Shown piece by piece: positions 24,983 through 37,104 of a stretch of 64,000 bases of DNA (position 1 is the stretch's first letter; each line of letters opens with the position of its first letter). A program made the translations under genes and the position numbers. Below the pieces are notes generated by a model that saw only the letters and a list, made by a program, of their open reading frames with translations, was not told the DNA's origin and made no database searches. The stretch is taken from contig CM020510.1 of assembly GCA_009823395.1 (NCBI GenBank), positions 7,767,273-7,831,272 of the forward strand, read 5' to 3'. This DNA is from Thamnaconus septentrionalis (lineage: Eukaryota; Chordata; Actinopteri; Tetraodontiformes; Monacanthidae).

Positions 24983-26754
24983 ATGAGTTGTAATCTGACT
25001 TCCTGATAAACGGGTTGAAATAGCCGCAACACCGAGACAATTGGTTATGTGGGACTTCAAAAATGTTGATCTTAACATTGTGTGCTTAATGTTAACCTTT
25101 ATACACCTGTTTTTTTTAACACATTGTTTTCTTTTTAAAATGCTAATTGAGCAGAATATTTTGTGAGACATTTGAAATATCTGCAACTAATTGTCCCTTT
25201 TTAAGCAGGACAGGAGATTGTCCTGAACAGCTCTTTATTTTAGTTCTTTGGGGTTTTTGACCTGTACAGTCCTGTACAGGCAGGAGGCATGTCAACATTT
25301 AGGTGCAGTTAAATGAAGTTGATTGGGACAACTTAATAAAACGAAGAGCAATGTGTTTTGTGCAATCTGTGCAAAATGATGGAAACAATAAAAGCCCGAA
25401 ATAAATCTGACTTTGGGAAGCTGCGTAAGTCTCTTGGCAGGTGGAAACAAAACCATCCATATTCTAGACTTAGCATGATTTTCCTGGAATAGAAAATACA
25501 GGCAAAAGTGCAAAAGTTCCGATGTTGCATGGTTGAGCCTTTCAGAGACAGTGGGGATCTTTTCTTGACTAGTAGCCCATGTCTTTGACGTGTTGTTACT
25601 TGGAACTGAGGCAGAAAGTGTAGAAAAAAGGAAGGCCTGCTATTCTTGCCACAAAGAAGTTGACCAACAACACCTCTCACTGCTGTGTGAGAACACGACT
25701 TCCCATGCAATACAGGAGTCTTGTATATGAACCGTCAGCACCGTTTGTTTTTTATTTTAGCATTTTTATTATTTTATAAATGTATCATTATTTTTTCTTA
25801 AGCATCTGCTATTTTTCGTTCAGGTCCCCAGGCAGGTTAACTACAATATAGGACTCATTTGAACAACACAATGTGCGAACCTGCAGTAGTGGGGGAGGAA
25901 ATGAACCTTTTGTGCTGCTCGACTGCCTGTTTATCTCTTCTTTATCTTTAAACTGTATTTAAAACAGACAGACGTGCATCTGCGTGTAAGTCTCCCCACA
26001 ACTGCAAGATATAATCTCAGACAGATTCGTTTAAACCATGGCATCGGGTTCTTTTAGAGCAGGAGGTGCCGTAGTTTGTTTGTTGTCGTTTTTTTGCTGT
26101 TTGTCATCTGATGCATCAGAGTGCAAAAGACAGAGACTGCGTCGTGTGTGCTCTGTGTGGCGAGCACACAGAGCGTTCTGACTTGTGAGTTGGGTAACCG
26201 CAGGGCGACGGGAGGAGGGGCTCGGGGTGGAGGCTGCTGATGTAAAATCAGCTGAAGTGTGTGACACCAACAAGTTGGATTCGTCTGAAATACAAGCGTG
26301 CGTCGGTGAAGACACCGAGGAAGACTGACATCAGTTACCTGCGTTTTGAAACACGGGGGGGGGGGGCTTCTTGAGGATGTGCGCCGGCTTCCTTTTTCTC
26401 ATCAGGCTGGTATTTTGAGCGCTCTTGAGCAACGTTTTGCTGCCTGGGGGAAGGAAGAGTCGACGACGTACGGCGCCGATGGTTGCAACATGTGGAGGAG
26501 ACGCGTCGATGTGCTAAAAGAGTCGCACGTGAAGTAACTGAGCCGAGCGCATGTGAGTGTTAACCGTCTTCACTGCATCACTGTTGCCTCATGAGAAGTC
26601 AGACTAGACTTTTCTCTGTAATAATGAACGACTGGGAGGTCATAGTGAAGAAGGCCGCGTGACCTGCGGACCTCAAGGTGCCACGAAGTCAAATCATCTG
26701 CTTTAAATTCAAGAAGTCGCAGAAGAATTTTGCTTGTGTTTACACTTGGTCCTC

Positions 26755-26758
<4 letters not shown>
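24983..26758. other. sirt2-rinl interval; likely rinl promoter and missing first exon
   Basis: No second gene is seen. The left part carries possible distal sirt2 poly(A) sites. The right part (about 26040-26560) is richer in CpG, with a poly-G run near 26356-26367 and several donor-like sites such as GTGAGT at about 26552. The rinl transcription start and initiator codon probably lie here but could not be assigned. Confidence 0.4.

Positions 26759-26823
<65 letters not shown>
26759..26823. repeat. (TG)n microsatellite touching a rinl acceptor
   Basis: A TG run of about 65 bp ends only four bases before the CCAG acceptor (26824-26827) of the first identified rinl exon. No conventional pyrimidine tract lies between them. 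Confidence 0.97.
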
Positions 26824-26824
<1 letters not shown>

Positions 26825-26827
26825 CAG

Positions 26828-28529
26828 GGCAGTTCACAGTTCCGTCAACGGGACCACGGCCATCCCGTGGAGGAGCAGCAGGAAGAGCAGGTCGCTGCTG
26901 GAGCAGCTGAGGGGCTATCAGGAGGCCTGGTGCCCCGGTGCACCCTGGGACAGCGAGGAGGCCCACGCTGCCCTCTCTGGCACTCCTGCAGGGGTGAGCT
27001 CTCCTCCTCATCCTCCTCATCCTCCTCATCCTCCTCATCTTCCTCTCCTCCTCCTCTTCCTGCTCCTCTTCTTTCATCACCTCCTCCTCTTTCTTCACCT
27101 TCTTCCTCCACCTCTGCCCCCCCCCAATCATCATCCTCCTCCTTTGCTTTCCGTAACTTAAATGCCACATGTATAATGGTTGAATAATTTAAAGCGGTGC
27201 TGGTTCAGAAGACGACCACACCAGCACATTTGCTGCATTGCGTGAGCGTCTTGTTTGAGCAGGTACTGAAGAAAAGTCTGCAACACCTTCGCTCTTGTCA
27301 GCATTATGCAAAAATCAAGCAACTTTTTCCATGGTGACTGCGTACATACCTGTTTTTGGAAAAAGTAGTAAATGTGTTGTTCCCCGACTAAAAGTCTGAA
27401 AATTCAGGAGCACAAGCTGCTGAAATCATCACCTGGGTGACATCCCGAGACAGCGTCATCCTGACAAAAGGATATTGAGCTTTGTTTCATTTACCTGGAT
27501 TTCCATACTCGTTGGAGCCGTTTCAAAGGTGAAGAATAGAGATATGGTTCTTTAAATGTGATAAATGCGTTTTCTCAGCCTCGTTCTAGCGCTGTGAGCA
27601 GGGATATTAGGAGATCTGCTAAAAGATGGCAACACTTTGAGAACAATTCCAACTGAAAAGAGGAGTTTAACCTTGACAGCAGTCGTTTGCAACAAGTTCA
27701 TTCAAATGATGGGGGAGGGGGGAATTAATGTTTCAAAGAAGAATTTAAAAAGATTAAAAGAAGTTTCAATGTTTGTCCTTCGGAAAGATGTGCTGTCATT
27801 TAAGGAGATTTATTCTCATGGTTTTGCTTCTTTCTCTGTCGTTCTTCGTCTGCCTTCTCCCTTCATCTTTGACTTTCCCATCACACCTGTTCATCCCAAC
27901 TGCTGGGTCAATGTTTAATGGGCAGAACACGCACAGTATTAGAAAAGAAAACCAAAACCAAAAGATTCTCTGCTGCTTTGCATATGTTTTCTACCGGTAA
28001 TTCTTCATGCCTACGTCCCTGTGATGCAAAGCAGTAGTTCCCTTTTTTCATTTGAGCACCGATGACAAGTTGGTCTTTAGGCGCGGAATGCAGAAGTGGC
28101 GCAGAATAAAAGCGTGTGCGCAGCAGGAGAAAGGAGCGTCGCTGAACGAATTTGTGCCCTGTGGCTGGAGAACGTGAGTGGTTGGCAAAGGCGCCGTTTG
28201 TCTTGATTGGATTGGTTTTATTTGAACTGGTGGTCTCTCAGACTGGCAGCAAGCGGCTGATTGGTGTCAGGTGGCGCTTGAAGAGGAAGGTGCTTGTGTT
28301 TTACTGAAGCTCCGTTAAACTTTTATCCTGTGAGTGGCAGTTAGTTGTCAGCTGGTGATTTCTAACCAGAGAGGGTTTAGTTAAATGGAGGGATTTTATT
28401 TTTTCTATTGAAGGCTTTCTGCACATGAACAGGTAACTGAGTGTCGGGGCTGCATGAACACATTTGAATCTTTGTGACGCCCAGTGAACTTGTCTCTATT
28501 TCTGTGCACCCTATGTTTGAAAGCCACAT

Positions 28530-28618
<89 letters not shown>

Positions 28619-30399
28619 CTTTACTCAGACATGAAATATTGAAGAATTTGCACTTTGCTAATTCAGCTTTTAAACTTTTAATTATTTCTGAAAAATGAAA
28701 ACTTCTAATTTCCCAGCACTGTTAACATTCCTGGCCAGTGTTGCTCAGTCCTTGTGTCAGACATGCTGACCCGGTGTTTTTTCTCTCTCTGTCTTTTCAT
28801 TTGTTTTCCTCTCTAACGGTATGAAGTGGATTACCGCCCCTTTGCTGCGTGGATGCCCTGAAATGACCACGCTTGTTTCCAGCGTGGCTGTTTCGAGGAA
28901 ATCCTACCGACGAGTTTTCCTCCCACTCATCAGATTCTAATATGAGTCACCGTGTGTCTCCCTGCAGAGCTTCCTTGTGGTTCAGGACCAGGCGGTGCCT
29001 CAGCCCAACCTGCTGTGTGTGTCTGCCGGCGGCAACGTGCACGACTTCAGTATCAAACTCACCGCTACAGGTACGAATCAGCAGCACCCAGACGGCAGCC
29101 GGCCTCCGTCCGTCTGTCCTCCTTACACTTGAAGTCTACGAAATAGATTTAGAGATTTTTTTTTTTGTCAGCCAAGCCGGACAGCAATGCCAGGAGAAGA
29201 ATTGACAAGGAAGAATCTGTTTTTTTATGTAGTAGTTAAATATCTCCCAGTCAAAACCTGGTTAGTGTGAACACACATGTTAAGCTGTTACTGAATTGTC
29301 TGTAAAATACAGCATTTTCTCGCCATTTTATTCTTCAGCAGCTGTGTCTTTGGTGCTTTCTGCGGCGAATCCAAGTCTGCTGCCAACAGCTCCAAAGACA
29401 CAGAAAAGCAAAGCTGTGACAGGTGAATCACAATTCCCTGCCAAGCTGCAAATTCAGGTTCTGTAGAAGCTGCCAACACCTCTTCAGTTACTCATCAGTT
29501 CCGGCCCGTCGGTGTCATTTTCCACATGAACCGTGTTGCACAAACAACAAAATAGACAAAATCCCCACTTGCTTAATTCCTGTTGATTAAATGTATTTCA
29601 ACAAAACCACATCGTCAGACCGACTTCAGTGTGGGCGAAGATGTTTTAAAAAAAAAAAAAAAGTAAAGCTAATCGAGTTGAGTCATTTAAGGAACTACCT
29701 CTTTTATTTCCTCTTGAAAGCTTTGCTACTGTTTTTCGGAAATGTGTTATTAGGAAACTAATTCTCCTCTGGCTTCCTTTCTTCCGGCAGCCCTCCACCT
29801 CTCCGACTCTCACCTCTCCTTCTCGGACCTGGCTCAGCTCGTGCTCTTCTACTCTCTTACCAGGTAGGAACCTACTGCTGCTTGTCTGTCTGAGTCTGAC
29901 TTGTCTGACTTCATATTACATTTGAAATGCACACGTTACGGATGAAAACCATGTAGAACCACAACAAAATGTGATTCATGTGTGTGCAGGTGTGTTTTCA
30001 AATCAGATCCGATCGACTCTTTCCTCATTCTTAGGCGTCTAGTTAAAAAAGAAAAGAAAAGAAAACGTCCAGATGAAGCCTGTGTTGCTCATTTATTCAC
30101 TTTGCTCTTCCTCTTCCTGGTGTTTCCAGGGATGTGCTGCCTGTTTGTCTCCACATTCCTCACTGGATCTGCAGCGTGAACCAGAAGAACAGAGATCGCC
30201 TGTCTCAGCTTGAACCCAGTGAGTCACTGGGTTTCATCTTCTCTCTTACGGACAGAAGTTTAGCTCCGTCTGTCCTGTGACACTCGTCAAACTCCCTCTT
30301 GTCGTGCAGAAACTTGGCTCAGCGCGTCGGCCGACCAGCCGGCAGATGATATGAGCAGCGGTGAGCTGAGGAACACCATGTGCTCCATACAGGTATTTA

Positions 30400-30442
<43 letters not shown>

Positions 30443-30851
30443 AGTACAGTGTGTATACCTCCTGGCCAGCAGTAGAGTCACACTCTCTTTTGCCTCACTG
30501 TACTCCAAGCTGCCACTAATAATTACTAATAATTTACAATTATTATTATTATTCTAATAATACTGTTATTACAATCATTTGTAACATGAACTTGGATAAA
30601 TTCCCTCTGTCAGGTGTCTCAGTGAATTGTTTTGATCAAAATGTACAATTCATCTGGATGAATTCAAACACACGGACACAGAAACAATAACAGTGGCAGT
30701 AATAAACTAAATGCGCAGGTTAAAATGTAAGTTCCCTTCGTTTGGGAGCATAAAGGACCTGCGAGAGATGCATAGAAGTGAGAAGTGCAAAGATATTGAC
30801 ATAAGTTGAGAGATGCATTCCTGTTGTGGTGTGTTTCATGTGTCCCATCAT

Positions 30852-30913
<62 letters not shown>

Positions 30914-33237
30914 CTGCCTGCCAGCTGACCTCCAGCAACGGTGCCCTGTGCATCATCAACCCCCTCTACCTCCACGAGCACGGGGACGAGTGGCTGACCA
31001 ACAAGCCCAGCGCTCCCTGTCTCCCGCCGCCAGCCGCTTCCACCACCTACAGACGAGAGCGGCGCTGCAGCAGCACCAGGCCGTGGGCCGGCGCCGGCCT
31101 GCACAGCAAGAGAACCGTGTCTTTGGACCAGGAACCCTCGCCGGCAAGCTTGGACAGTACTGGTGAGAACTGCTTGTGTCTGGATTCGTTCTCCGCTTGG
31201 AAATATTGTACTGCTGCGTCCACTGTTGAATGACAAAATGAGCTTTCTTTTAAATATCCCTTTTTAAATCTTTGTATCAATTATATGATATATTATTATA
31301 TTATATAATATAATATAATACATAATATAATAATATATTTATTTTATAAATGATGATGTAGAAGGGCAAACCGTTTTCGATACCCACTTCTTCCTGAGCT
31401 CAGGGTTGTGTGGGTCTGCTGGAGCCTCTCCCATAGGGTGAAGGCAGGGTGACACTCTGGACAAGTCGCCAGTTCATTGCAGGATCACATAGAGACAAAC
31501 CATTCGCTCTCACTCACACATATACTCCTACAGACAATTTACAAGGCCTGGAATTGAACCCACAACCATTTTCTAAGAAAAGATAGAAAAGATTCTGTCT
31601 TTTCGAAGAATTTCTTGCCAACATTTTCTAACAGTAGTCTGTCAATGACCAGCTCTACTTTTCAGAGAATGTTTTTTTTTTTACATGTATTTTTGGTAAT
31701 TTTCCCCTTGTGATGTCACAAAGAGAACTTACAGTAGTACTCCCAGCTATTCTTCTGAATTGTCCCCCCTCCAACCCTCCAGGTCTGACCAGATCCTCCT
31801 GGTCGGCTGAGTCCTCCCCCTGCCCCTCCACGCCGGCCTCCTCTGGGGGCGTGGTCCTGAGGAGAGCCAGCCGAGACTCCGCCTCCTCCTCCTCCTCCAT
31901 CACTTCCTCCATCACTTCCTCCATCACTTCCTCCATCACTTCCTCCATCATGTCCTCCATCGCGTCCTCCAGGACCAGCACCGCCAGCCTCTCTCCCCTC
32001 TCCACTCCGTCCACCTCTCGGCCCACCAGCGGCTCCGCGTCCGAGCTGCCGCTGACGCCTCACCACAGCAGCCCCGTCCCTCACCGCGTGTCCTGGATCG
32101 AGGACGGCGTGTGGCTGCCTCCGCCCCGGCCCTCGTCCCACCTCCGCCCGCCCTCGCTGGAGCCCGACTCGCTGTCCATCAGCAGCGTGGAGGAGGAGCC
32201 CGAGTCCCCGCTGCCCAGTACCAGCTCGCACTATCCCAGCGCGCAGCGGCTGGCCGACAAGGTCATGCACCGCTTCTCGGCCGTGGGCCAGGCCCTGGGC
32301 GGCCTGGTCTGCCACAAGAAGAGGCTGACCAATCGGGTGAAGGAGCTGAGCGAGCGGCGGGGCGAGCCCTTCGCCGAAGCCGTGAGGAGCTTCCTGGAGA
32401 CGACGCTGAAGAAGAGGTCGGAAGCCGGGGGGCTCACGGCGCTCCTGCAGGAAGTGAGGTCGCAGCTGACATCACTGAGGGAGACGCTGCTGGACTGTGC
32501 AGACGTCCAGGCCACGCTGGACGACTTGAACGACTTGGACGTCGGTGAGTTTGCCAACAAATTCGTTTTTTTGAGAATCGGAATCAGAAAAAACTTTATC
32601 CGTCGTAACAGAAAGTCGTCTTTGACGCGGCCCACATAAAACCAGAGATGCATCCGTTTCTCTGAAAAAACACAAGTACAAGATTTAAACACAGTGTGAT
32701 GGGAAAAAAATCATTTAAAAAATTCACTTATTTCCTCTCGCAGACACGCTGGTGGAGTTCTCCGTCCACCGGGTGGCGCTGAAGCCCGTCGCCTCGCACC
32801 TCTACTTCTGCATCCATGCCGCCAGGGCCGAGGACGCCACCTTCAAGCGGCTCCAGAGCAACGTGCGCGTGCTGGAGAAGAAGGACATGGAGGAGCTGGG
32901 AGGGTCGGCGGGGGTCGGCGTTCCCGACGTTGTCGCCCTGGAGAAAATCCAGCAGCGCTGGGCGAGCATGCACGAGGCCTACTCCCCCAACAAGAAGGTC
33001 CAGATCCTGCTCAAAGTCTGCAAGAGCATCTACCACAGCATGAGCACTAACGCCACTTCAGGTCAGCAGGTTCTTCTTCTTCTTCTTCTTCTTCTTCTTC
33101 TTCTTCTTCTTCTTCTTCTTCTTCTTCTTCTTCTTCTTCTTCTTCTTCTTCTTCTTCTTCTTCTTCTTTCTTCTTCTTCTTCTTCTTCTTCTTCTTCTTC
33201 TTCTTCTTCTTCTTCTTCTTCTTCTTCTTCTTCTTCC

Positions 33238-33268
<31 letters not shown>

Positions 33269-34472
33269 CTTCTTCTTCTTCTTCTTCTTCTTCTTCTTCT
33301 TCTTCTTCTTCTTCTTCTTCTTCTTCTTCTTCTTCTTCTTCTTCTTCTTCTTCTTCTTCTTCTTCTTCTTCTTCTTCTTCTTCTTCTTCTTCTGGATTTG
33401 TTTCGTGCACTTCATGAATCCACACGCGCACTGCTCTCGTCTACAGCAGGAACCGTGTTCGGAGCGGACGACTTCCTGCCCTTGTCTGGCGTGGGTGCTG
33501 CTTCGCAGCGACGTGGTCACCTTGCAGCTGGACACCGACTACATGATGGAGCTGCTGGACCCCACACAGCTGCAGGGGGAGGGTAAGAGTTCGCTAATTG
33601 GTGGATTTTAGCTAAAATAATTGACTTCTGTGGTCAAAAGTGACCCGAATACATCTGATTTTTCACAGATGGTCACAAATGGTCTGTTTTTGTATTTCCT
33701 GCTGTTTCTGTTGCGGTTCAACGGTGACTGATGCTCCACTGATGACCCACTGAGTGATTATTGATTTAGATATTTGTCTTTCTCAAGTTGTTGCGGATAC
33801 CACCTTGAAAACTAGTCAGGAGGGGAAAGTATTTTTGAATTTACAGGTACATTTTCATTTTAAAAAGTGAGGAATCAGTCATGATTCTTTCCATTATAAA
33901 AAATTATCATTTGAGGATTTGATTTTCTGATTTTAAATCCAAGATCCAGGAAAGTTGTTGTGGCTCTTCTCTTGGAACTTTCCACCAGTTCTTCAGACTG
34001 ACCTGAACTCAGCGACTCGCGTTTAAAAGTCACTGAATCTTCGCTCCCCTTCCACCCGACAGGTGGCTACTACCTCACCACTCTGTACGCCTCCCTCTAC
34101 TACATCAGCAGCTTCCAGCCGCGGCTGGCGGCCCGTCAGCTCAGCGTGGAGGCCCAGCACTCTCTCGACCAGTGGCACCGCAGGCGAACCCTGCACTGCA
34201 ACCAGTCGCGGCGCAGCAAAAACCGGCGGACCATCCGCAGGCAGCAGCGGGGCCCGGGGCCCGCCGCCGGCGCCAAAAGAGGAAGCATGGAGGAGAGCGC
34301 GATGCAGGAGCCGCACAGACAAAAGGGAAGTACAGAGGAGAGCGGAGAAGAATCGGACTCGGCTGGTTTTGATGAGGCGCAGCAGCAGGCGGAGAGCGTC
34401 AGAGAGGCTCTGCAGCCTTTAAAGGAGGAGGCGAGGATGAATCAGGCTTCCGCTGCTGCATCAACAGCGTGA
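26828..34472 (+). CDS. rinl: Ras and Rab interactor-like protein (RINL), 5' end missing, one frameshift
   Basis: Ten exons fit in phase: 26828-26993 (start could be 26840), 28968-29070, 29791-29863, 30130-30218, 30310-30392, 30925-31162, 31783-32544, 32744-33061, 33450-33582 and 34063-34472 (TGA), about 790 codons. Exon 1 ends TPAG and exon 2 opens SFLVVQD, together the start of an SH2 domain that ends near DVLPVCLHIPHW. A Ser/Pro-rich linker in the 762 bp exon contains an SSIT repeat, followed by the helical RIN-homology segment and a VPS9 domain (GADDFLP, DTDYMMELLDP, GGYYLTTLYASL). The tail is basic and no Ras-association domain follows, which favours RINL over RIN1-3; so does the sirt2 neighbour. 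RIN-family proteins act as guanine-nucleotide exchange factors for Rab5-class GTPases at early endosomes. Exon 33450-33582 enters and leaves in different frames, with one extra base at about 33480-33483. No initiator ATG was found. Confidence 0.85.
27000..27148. repeat. Pyrimidine-rich CTC/CAT repeat at 5' end of a rinl intron
   Basis: Immediately after the donor at 26994 the plus strand is nearly all C and T with CTCCTCAT units for about 150 bases. The opposite strand shows a Glu/Arg-rich false frame. It is low-complexity sequence, not coding. Confidence 0.85.
28532..28617. repeat. (GT)n microsatellite, about 86 bp, in rinl intron
   Basis: An uninterrupted GT run in the 2 kb intron between the first two identified rinl exons, 350 bases before the SH2 exon. 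Confidence 0.97.
30854..30911. repeat. (GT)n microsatellite next to rinl acceptor at 30924
   Basis: The GT run ends 13 bases before the acceptor of the 238 bp rinl exon. Only the short segment CGCCTGCCTGCCAG lies between. Confidence 0.97.
31281..31350. repeat. AT-rich simple repeat in rinl intron
   Basis: TATTATATAA/TATAATA units directly precede the dispersed repeat at 31370-31567. Confidence 0.85.
31370..31567. mobile_element. Common teleost dispersed repeat remnant in rinl intron
   Basis: The order of blocks GTCTGCTGGAGCCT, GACACTCTGGACAAGTCGCC, AGAGACAAACCATTCG and ACAATTTACAAGG matches a very widespread non-autonomous fish repeat that I recognise by its text (gtctgctggagcc, ggacaggtcgccag, acaatttagag). 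It carries no ORF and differs from the usual form at many sites, so it is an old copy. The family name cannot be given from memory. Its head motif (CCATCTATCC...TTTTCAATACC) also appears near 43767-43790. Confidence 0.7.
31887..31970 (+). repeat. rinl: Coding 12-bp tandem repeat in rinl (Ser-Ser-Ile-Thr units)
   Basis: Within the 762 bp rinl exon the unit TCCATCACTTCC is repeated about five times, then decays to TCCATCATGTCC and TCCATCGCGTCC. It encodes SSIT repeated four times followed by SSIM and SSIA, lengthening the disordered linker between the SH2 and VPS9 domains without breaking the frame. Confidence 0.9.
33071..33393. repeat. Very long (TTC/GAA)n repeat, about 107 units, in rinl intron
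   Basis: From just after the 33061 exon end to 56 bases before the next acceptor, the intron is almost pure CTT/TTC for about 320 bp, interrupted only near 33168 and 33236. It makes false poly-Leu, poly-Ser, poly-Lys and poly-Glu frames on both strands. It occupies most of a 388 bp intron between two VPS9 exons. Confidence 0.98.
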
Positions 34473-34601
34473 GAACAGAAAGGACGGAGCTGGATGCAAG
34501 AGAAGAGGACCTGAAAGAACTGTGGGAGAGAGACGTGTGGAGACCACAAGGCAGGACTTCTAAACATTCACTGAAAACAATGTGAGTGAAGAGACTAAAT
34601 G

Positions 34602-34607
34602 AATAAA
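34602..34607 (+). promoter_or_regulatory. rinl: rinl poly(A) signal AATAAA
   Basis: A canonical AATAAA lies 130 bases past the rinl stop codon at 34472 and is the nearest such signal. Confidence 0.7.
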
Positions 34608-34996
34608 AACCACAATGTTATGCTTTGGCTCCTGGATTCAATCTGTTCCTGCAAACAGGAGTTTTACTCCTGACAGAACAGAATTACATGAACAGATTCA
34701 TTTTGAACATATCTCAATTTAGCCTCAAATGATGAAAACTAAAAAAAAAAACGTCTAGATGAGACACAAAATATATAAATACGGAGAACTTGAATTGGTG
34801 CATTTAAACAACAAAACAAAACAAAACACCGCAAAACCACGTTTATTTATTGGTATTCAAAAGCAACCACTAGAGGGCAGCGTTAAGCCTCGCGTTAGAT
34901 CCAGACAGTGCCATCTGATACTAAAGGCAAAATACAAACAGATTTGACTTGGAATTGATAGAATAATGACATTGATCTGGCTTTGTCACACAATAA

Positions 34997-35027
<31 letters not shown>

Positions 35028-35391
35028 AATAATAGTAATAAACAAACACTATCTAGAAACTGCAGGATTGTTTTGCGGGGAGAGAAAAAGGACCAAAGAG
35101 TTTAATGGGTGGTGTGTTGACTATAAATATATGTAGTTTTCACCAACTACTCAAACACTGATTTGGATTTGAATTCAGGAACTGAATTTACACTTTGTGA
35201 AGAGGTTTGTGTTGTGCACATCTGCTTTTCTTTTACCAGTTTTGATTTTTTTTTTCTTTTACATTTAGTTCCTCCTTAACAATTGACAGCCTGTAGATCA
35301 TAAAGATTATAATGCTTCCAAAATGGTTGATGAATGCACATATATCATGCGTGTACACATGAGAGCAGTTATCAGGGCCTCTTATGTAAAT

Positions 35392-35392
<1 letters not shown>

Positions 35393-35439
<47 letters not shown>
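35393..35439. repeat. (CA)n microsatellite
   Basis: An uninterrupted AC run of about 47 bp, followed within 600 bp by further CA, GA and GT tracts at about 35553, 35696-35732 and 35946, a local cluster of simple repeats. Confidence 0.95.
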
Positions 35440-35442
<3 letters not shown>

Positions 35443-35550
35443 GGAATCGTATCATCGCTGCATTCTAAACGACCGAGCCAATCAAATTTGCCTAATGAGA
35501 CATCTGGCATTCTGCCTGCCTGTGGATGTCAAGGCTGGAAACAGCTGGGC

Positions 35551-35584
<34 letters not shown>

Positions 35585-35687
35585 GCAGACATACATACCC
35601 TTTATCAGTGCTGTCAGATCAGGCGCAAGATTTTGAAAGGAACAAAGAGAAGGATGTTGGATCACACGCTTCTTGAACACACATACA

Positions 35688-35731
<44 letters not shown>

Positions 35732-35945
35732 TGAGAAAATCCAGGCGAAGCCTCAAGAAGGGAGTTTCCTTCGAAACTGCATCGTCCGGTGCACACAGTG
35801 TTACACACTCGTTCCACACATGCATTTCTTTTACACGTGTGATATATTATGCATACATGAGAGTGTGTAATGCACTCACCACAGCCATAAATTAGATATA
35901 TGGCAGAGGTGGCGGCGGCAAAGGAGGTGGACCCACAAAGAAGAG

Positions 35946-35992
<47 letters not shown>

Positions 35993-37065
35993 AGAGTGTG
36001 AGAAATAGGGGGACACAGATGGCTGTGGCCTGAGGCAGTGGAGGTGCTGCAGCTACACACACTCTCCCTCTCTCTCGCACCCACACACACACACACACAG
36101 ATTGTGTATTGGGGGGTGAGGCTGCTCACACACTGTATAGGAACATTTCAGCATAATCCATGGAGAGGGAAACACAAGGCGTACGGTGCACCGTGTCTCT
36201 TTCTTAATGTAGATATTGTCAGTATAGAAACCTCTCAATGATTAAAGGCTCAGTTCAACCCCCAGCCGGTTGCAGCTTTCATTTGCACAAAAACAAACCG
36301 TCGTTCGCTTCGAGCCTCAGAGGTTCACTTGTCCTTGTGAGGTTTACCTCCATATGAAAAATTACAATTGTCATTTTGCTGCAGGAAATATTTGCATTGG
36401 CTGTACATTCAGTGACATATCAGGCGTTTTAGAGAATATTATTGTGTACTATGATCTATTGTTTGTTTTTAACCAAATGATGAGAGCCACTAGAAACCTT
36501 CACTAGCATTTTGAAACATAAGTGAAACAACCTTCCGGGTCAAACTGGTTATAAAAAAAAGTATAATCTTAGTTTTGCGTCTGTTCCTGTCTACCGTTTG
36601 ATTTCGGAAGCTCACATTTTCCGCTGAAACCCCTCAAACATTTCTGACTCGTCCCGACCAGGCGACTCGTCTTCTGCCTCGTCATCATCTGCCAGCCGTC
36701 CCCCTCTTTCAGCCGGGTCTTTGTCCCGCCGCCACCCAGCAGCTTGCCTCTGTCAGGCCGCTACAGCACAATAAAACTTTCACCCATTCTGGCTGCTCAT
36801 TCAGCCTCCCTCCTTCCTTCTCTCTCCCGCTGCATTCCTCCGTCCCAGTTTAACCCCCGCTGGCCCTCCCTCCCTCTCTCCCACTTGTCTGAACTCTGAC
36901 AGGTGTGTAATTGAATGATTAATGACCATCAAAGTGACCCCCCCCCCCCAAACCCCAACCCCAACCTCACCCTGCGCACCCTCCTCCCTGAAAGACACGC
37001 ACACGTTGTGTTAAAATGGAATTGTGCATATTTATGTGCACACTCTTTTCATTCGCATTTACACA

Positions 37066-37104
<39 letters not shown>

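Noticed and set aside
26346..26537. Frame of 63 codons considered as the rinl first exon
   Set aside because: It opens at TTG and ends at a stop without a donor in a phase that fits the next exon.
33047..33535. Long poly-Lys/poly-Glu and poly-Leu/poly-Ser frames on both strands
   Set aside because: They are translations of the TTC/GAA microsatellite and have no other content.
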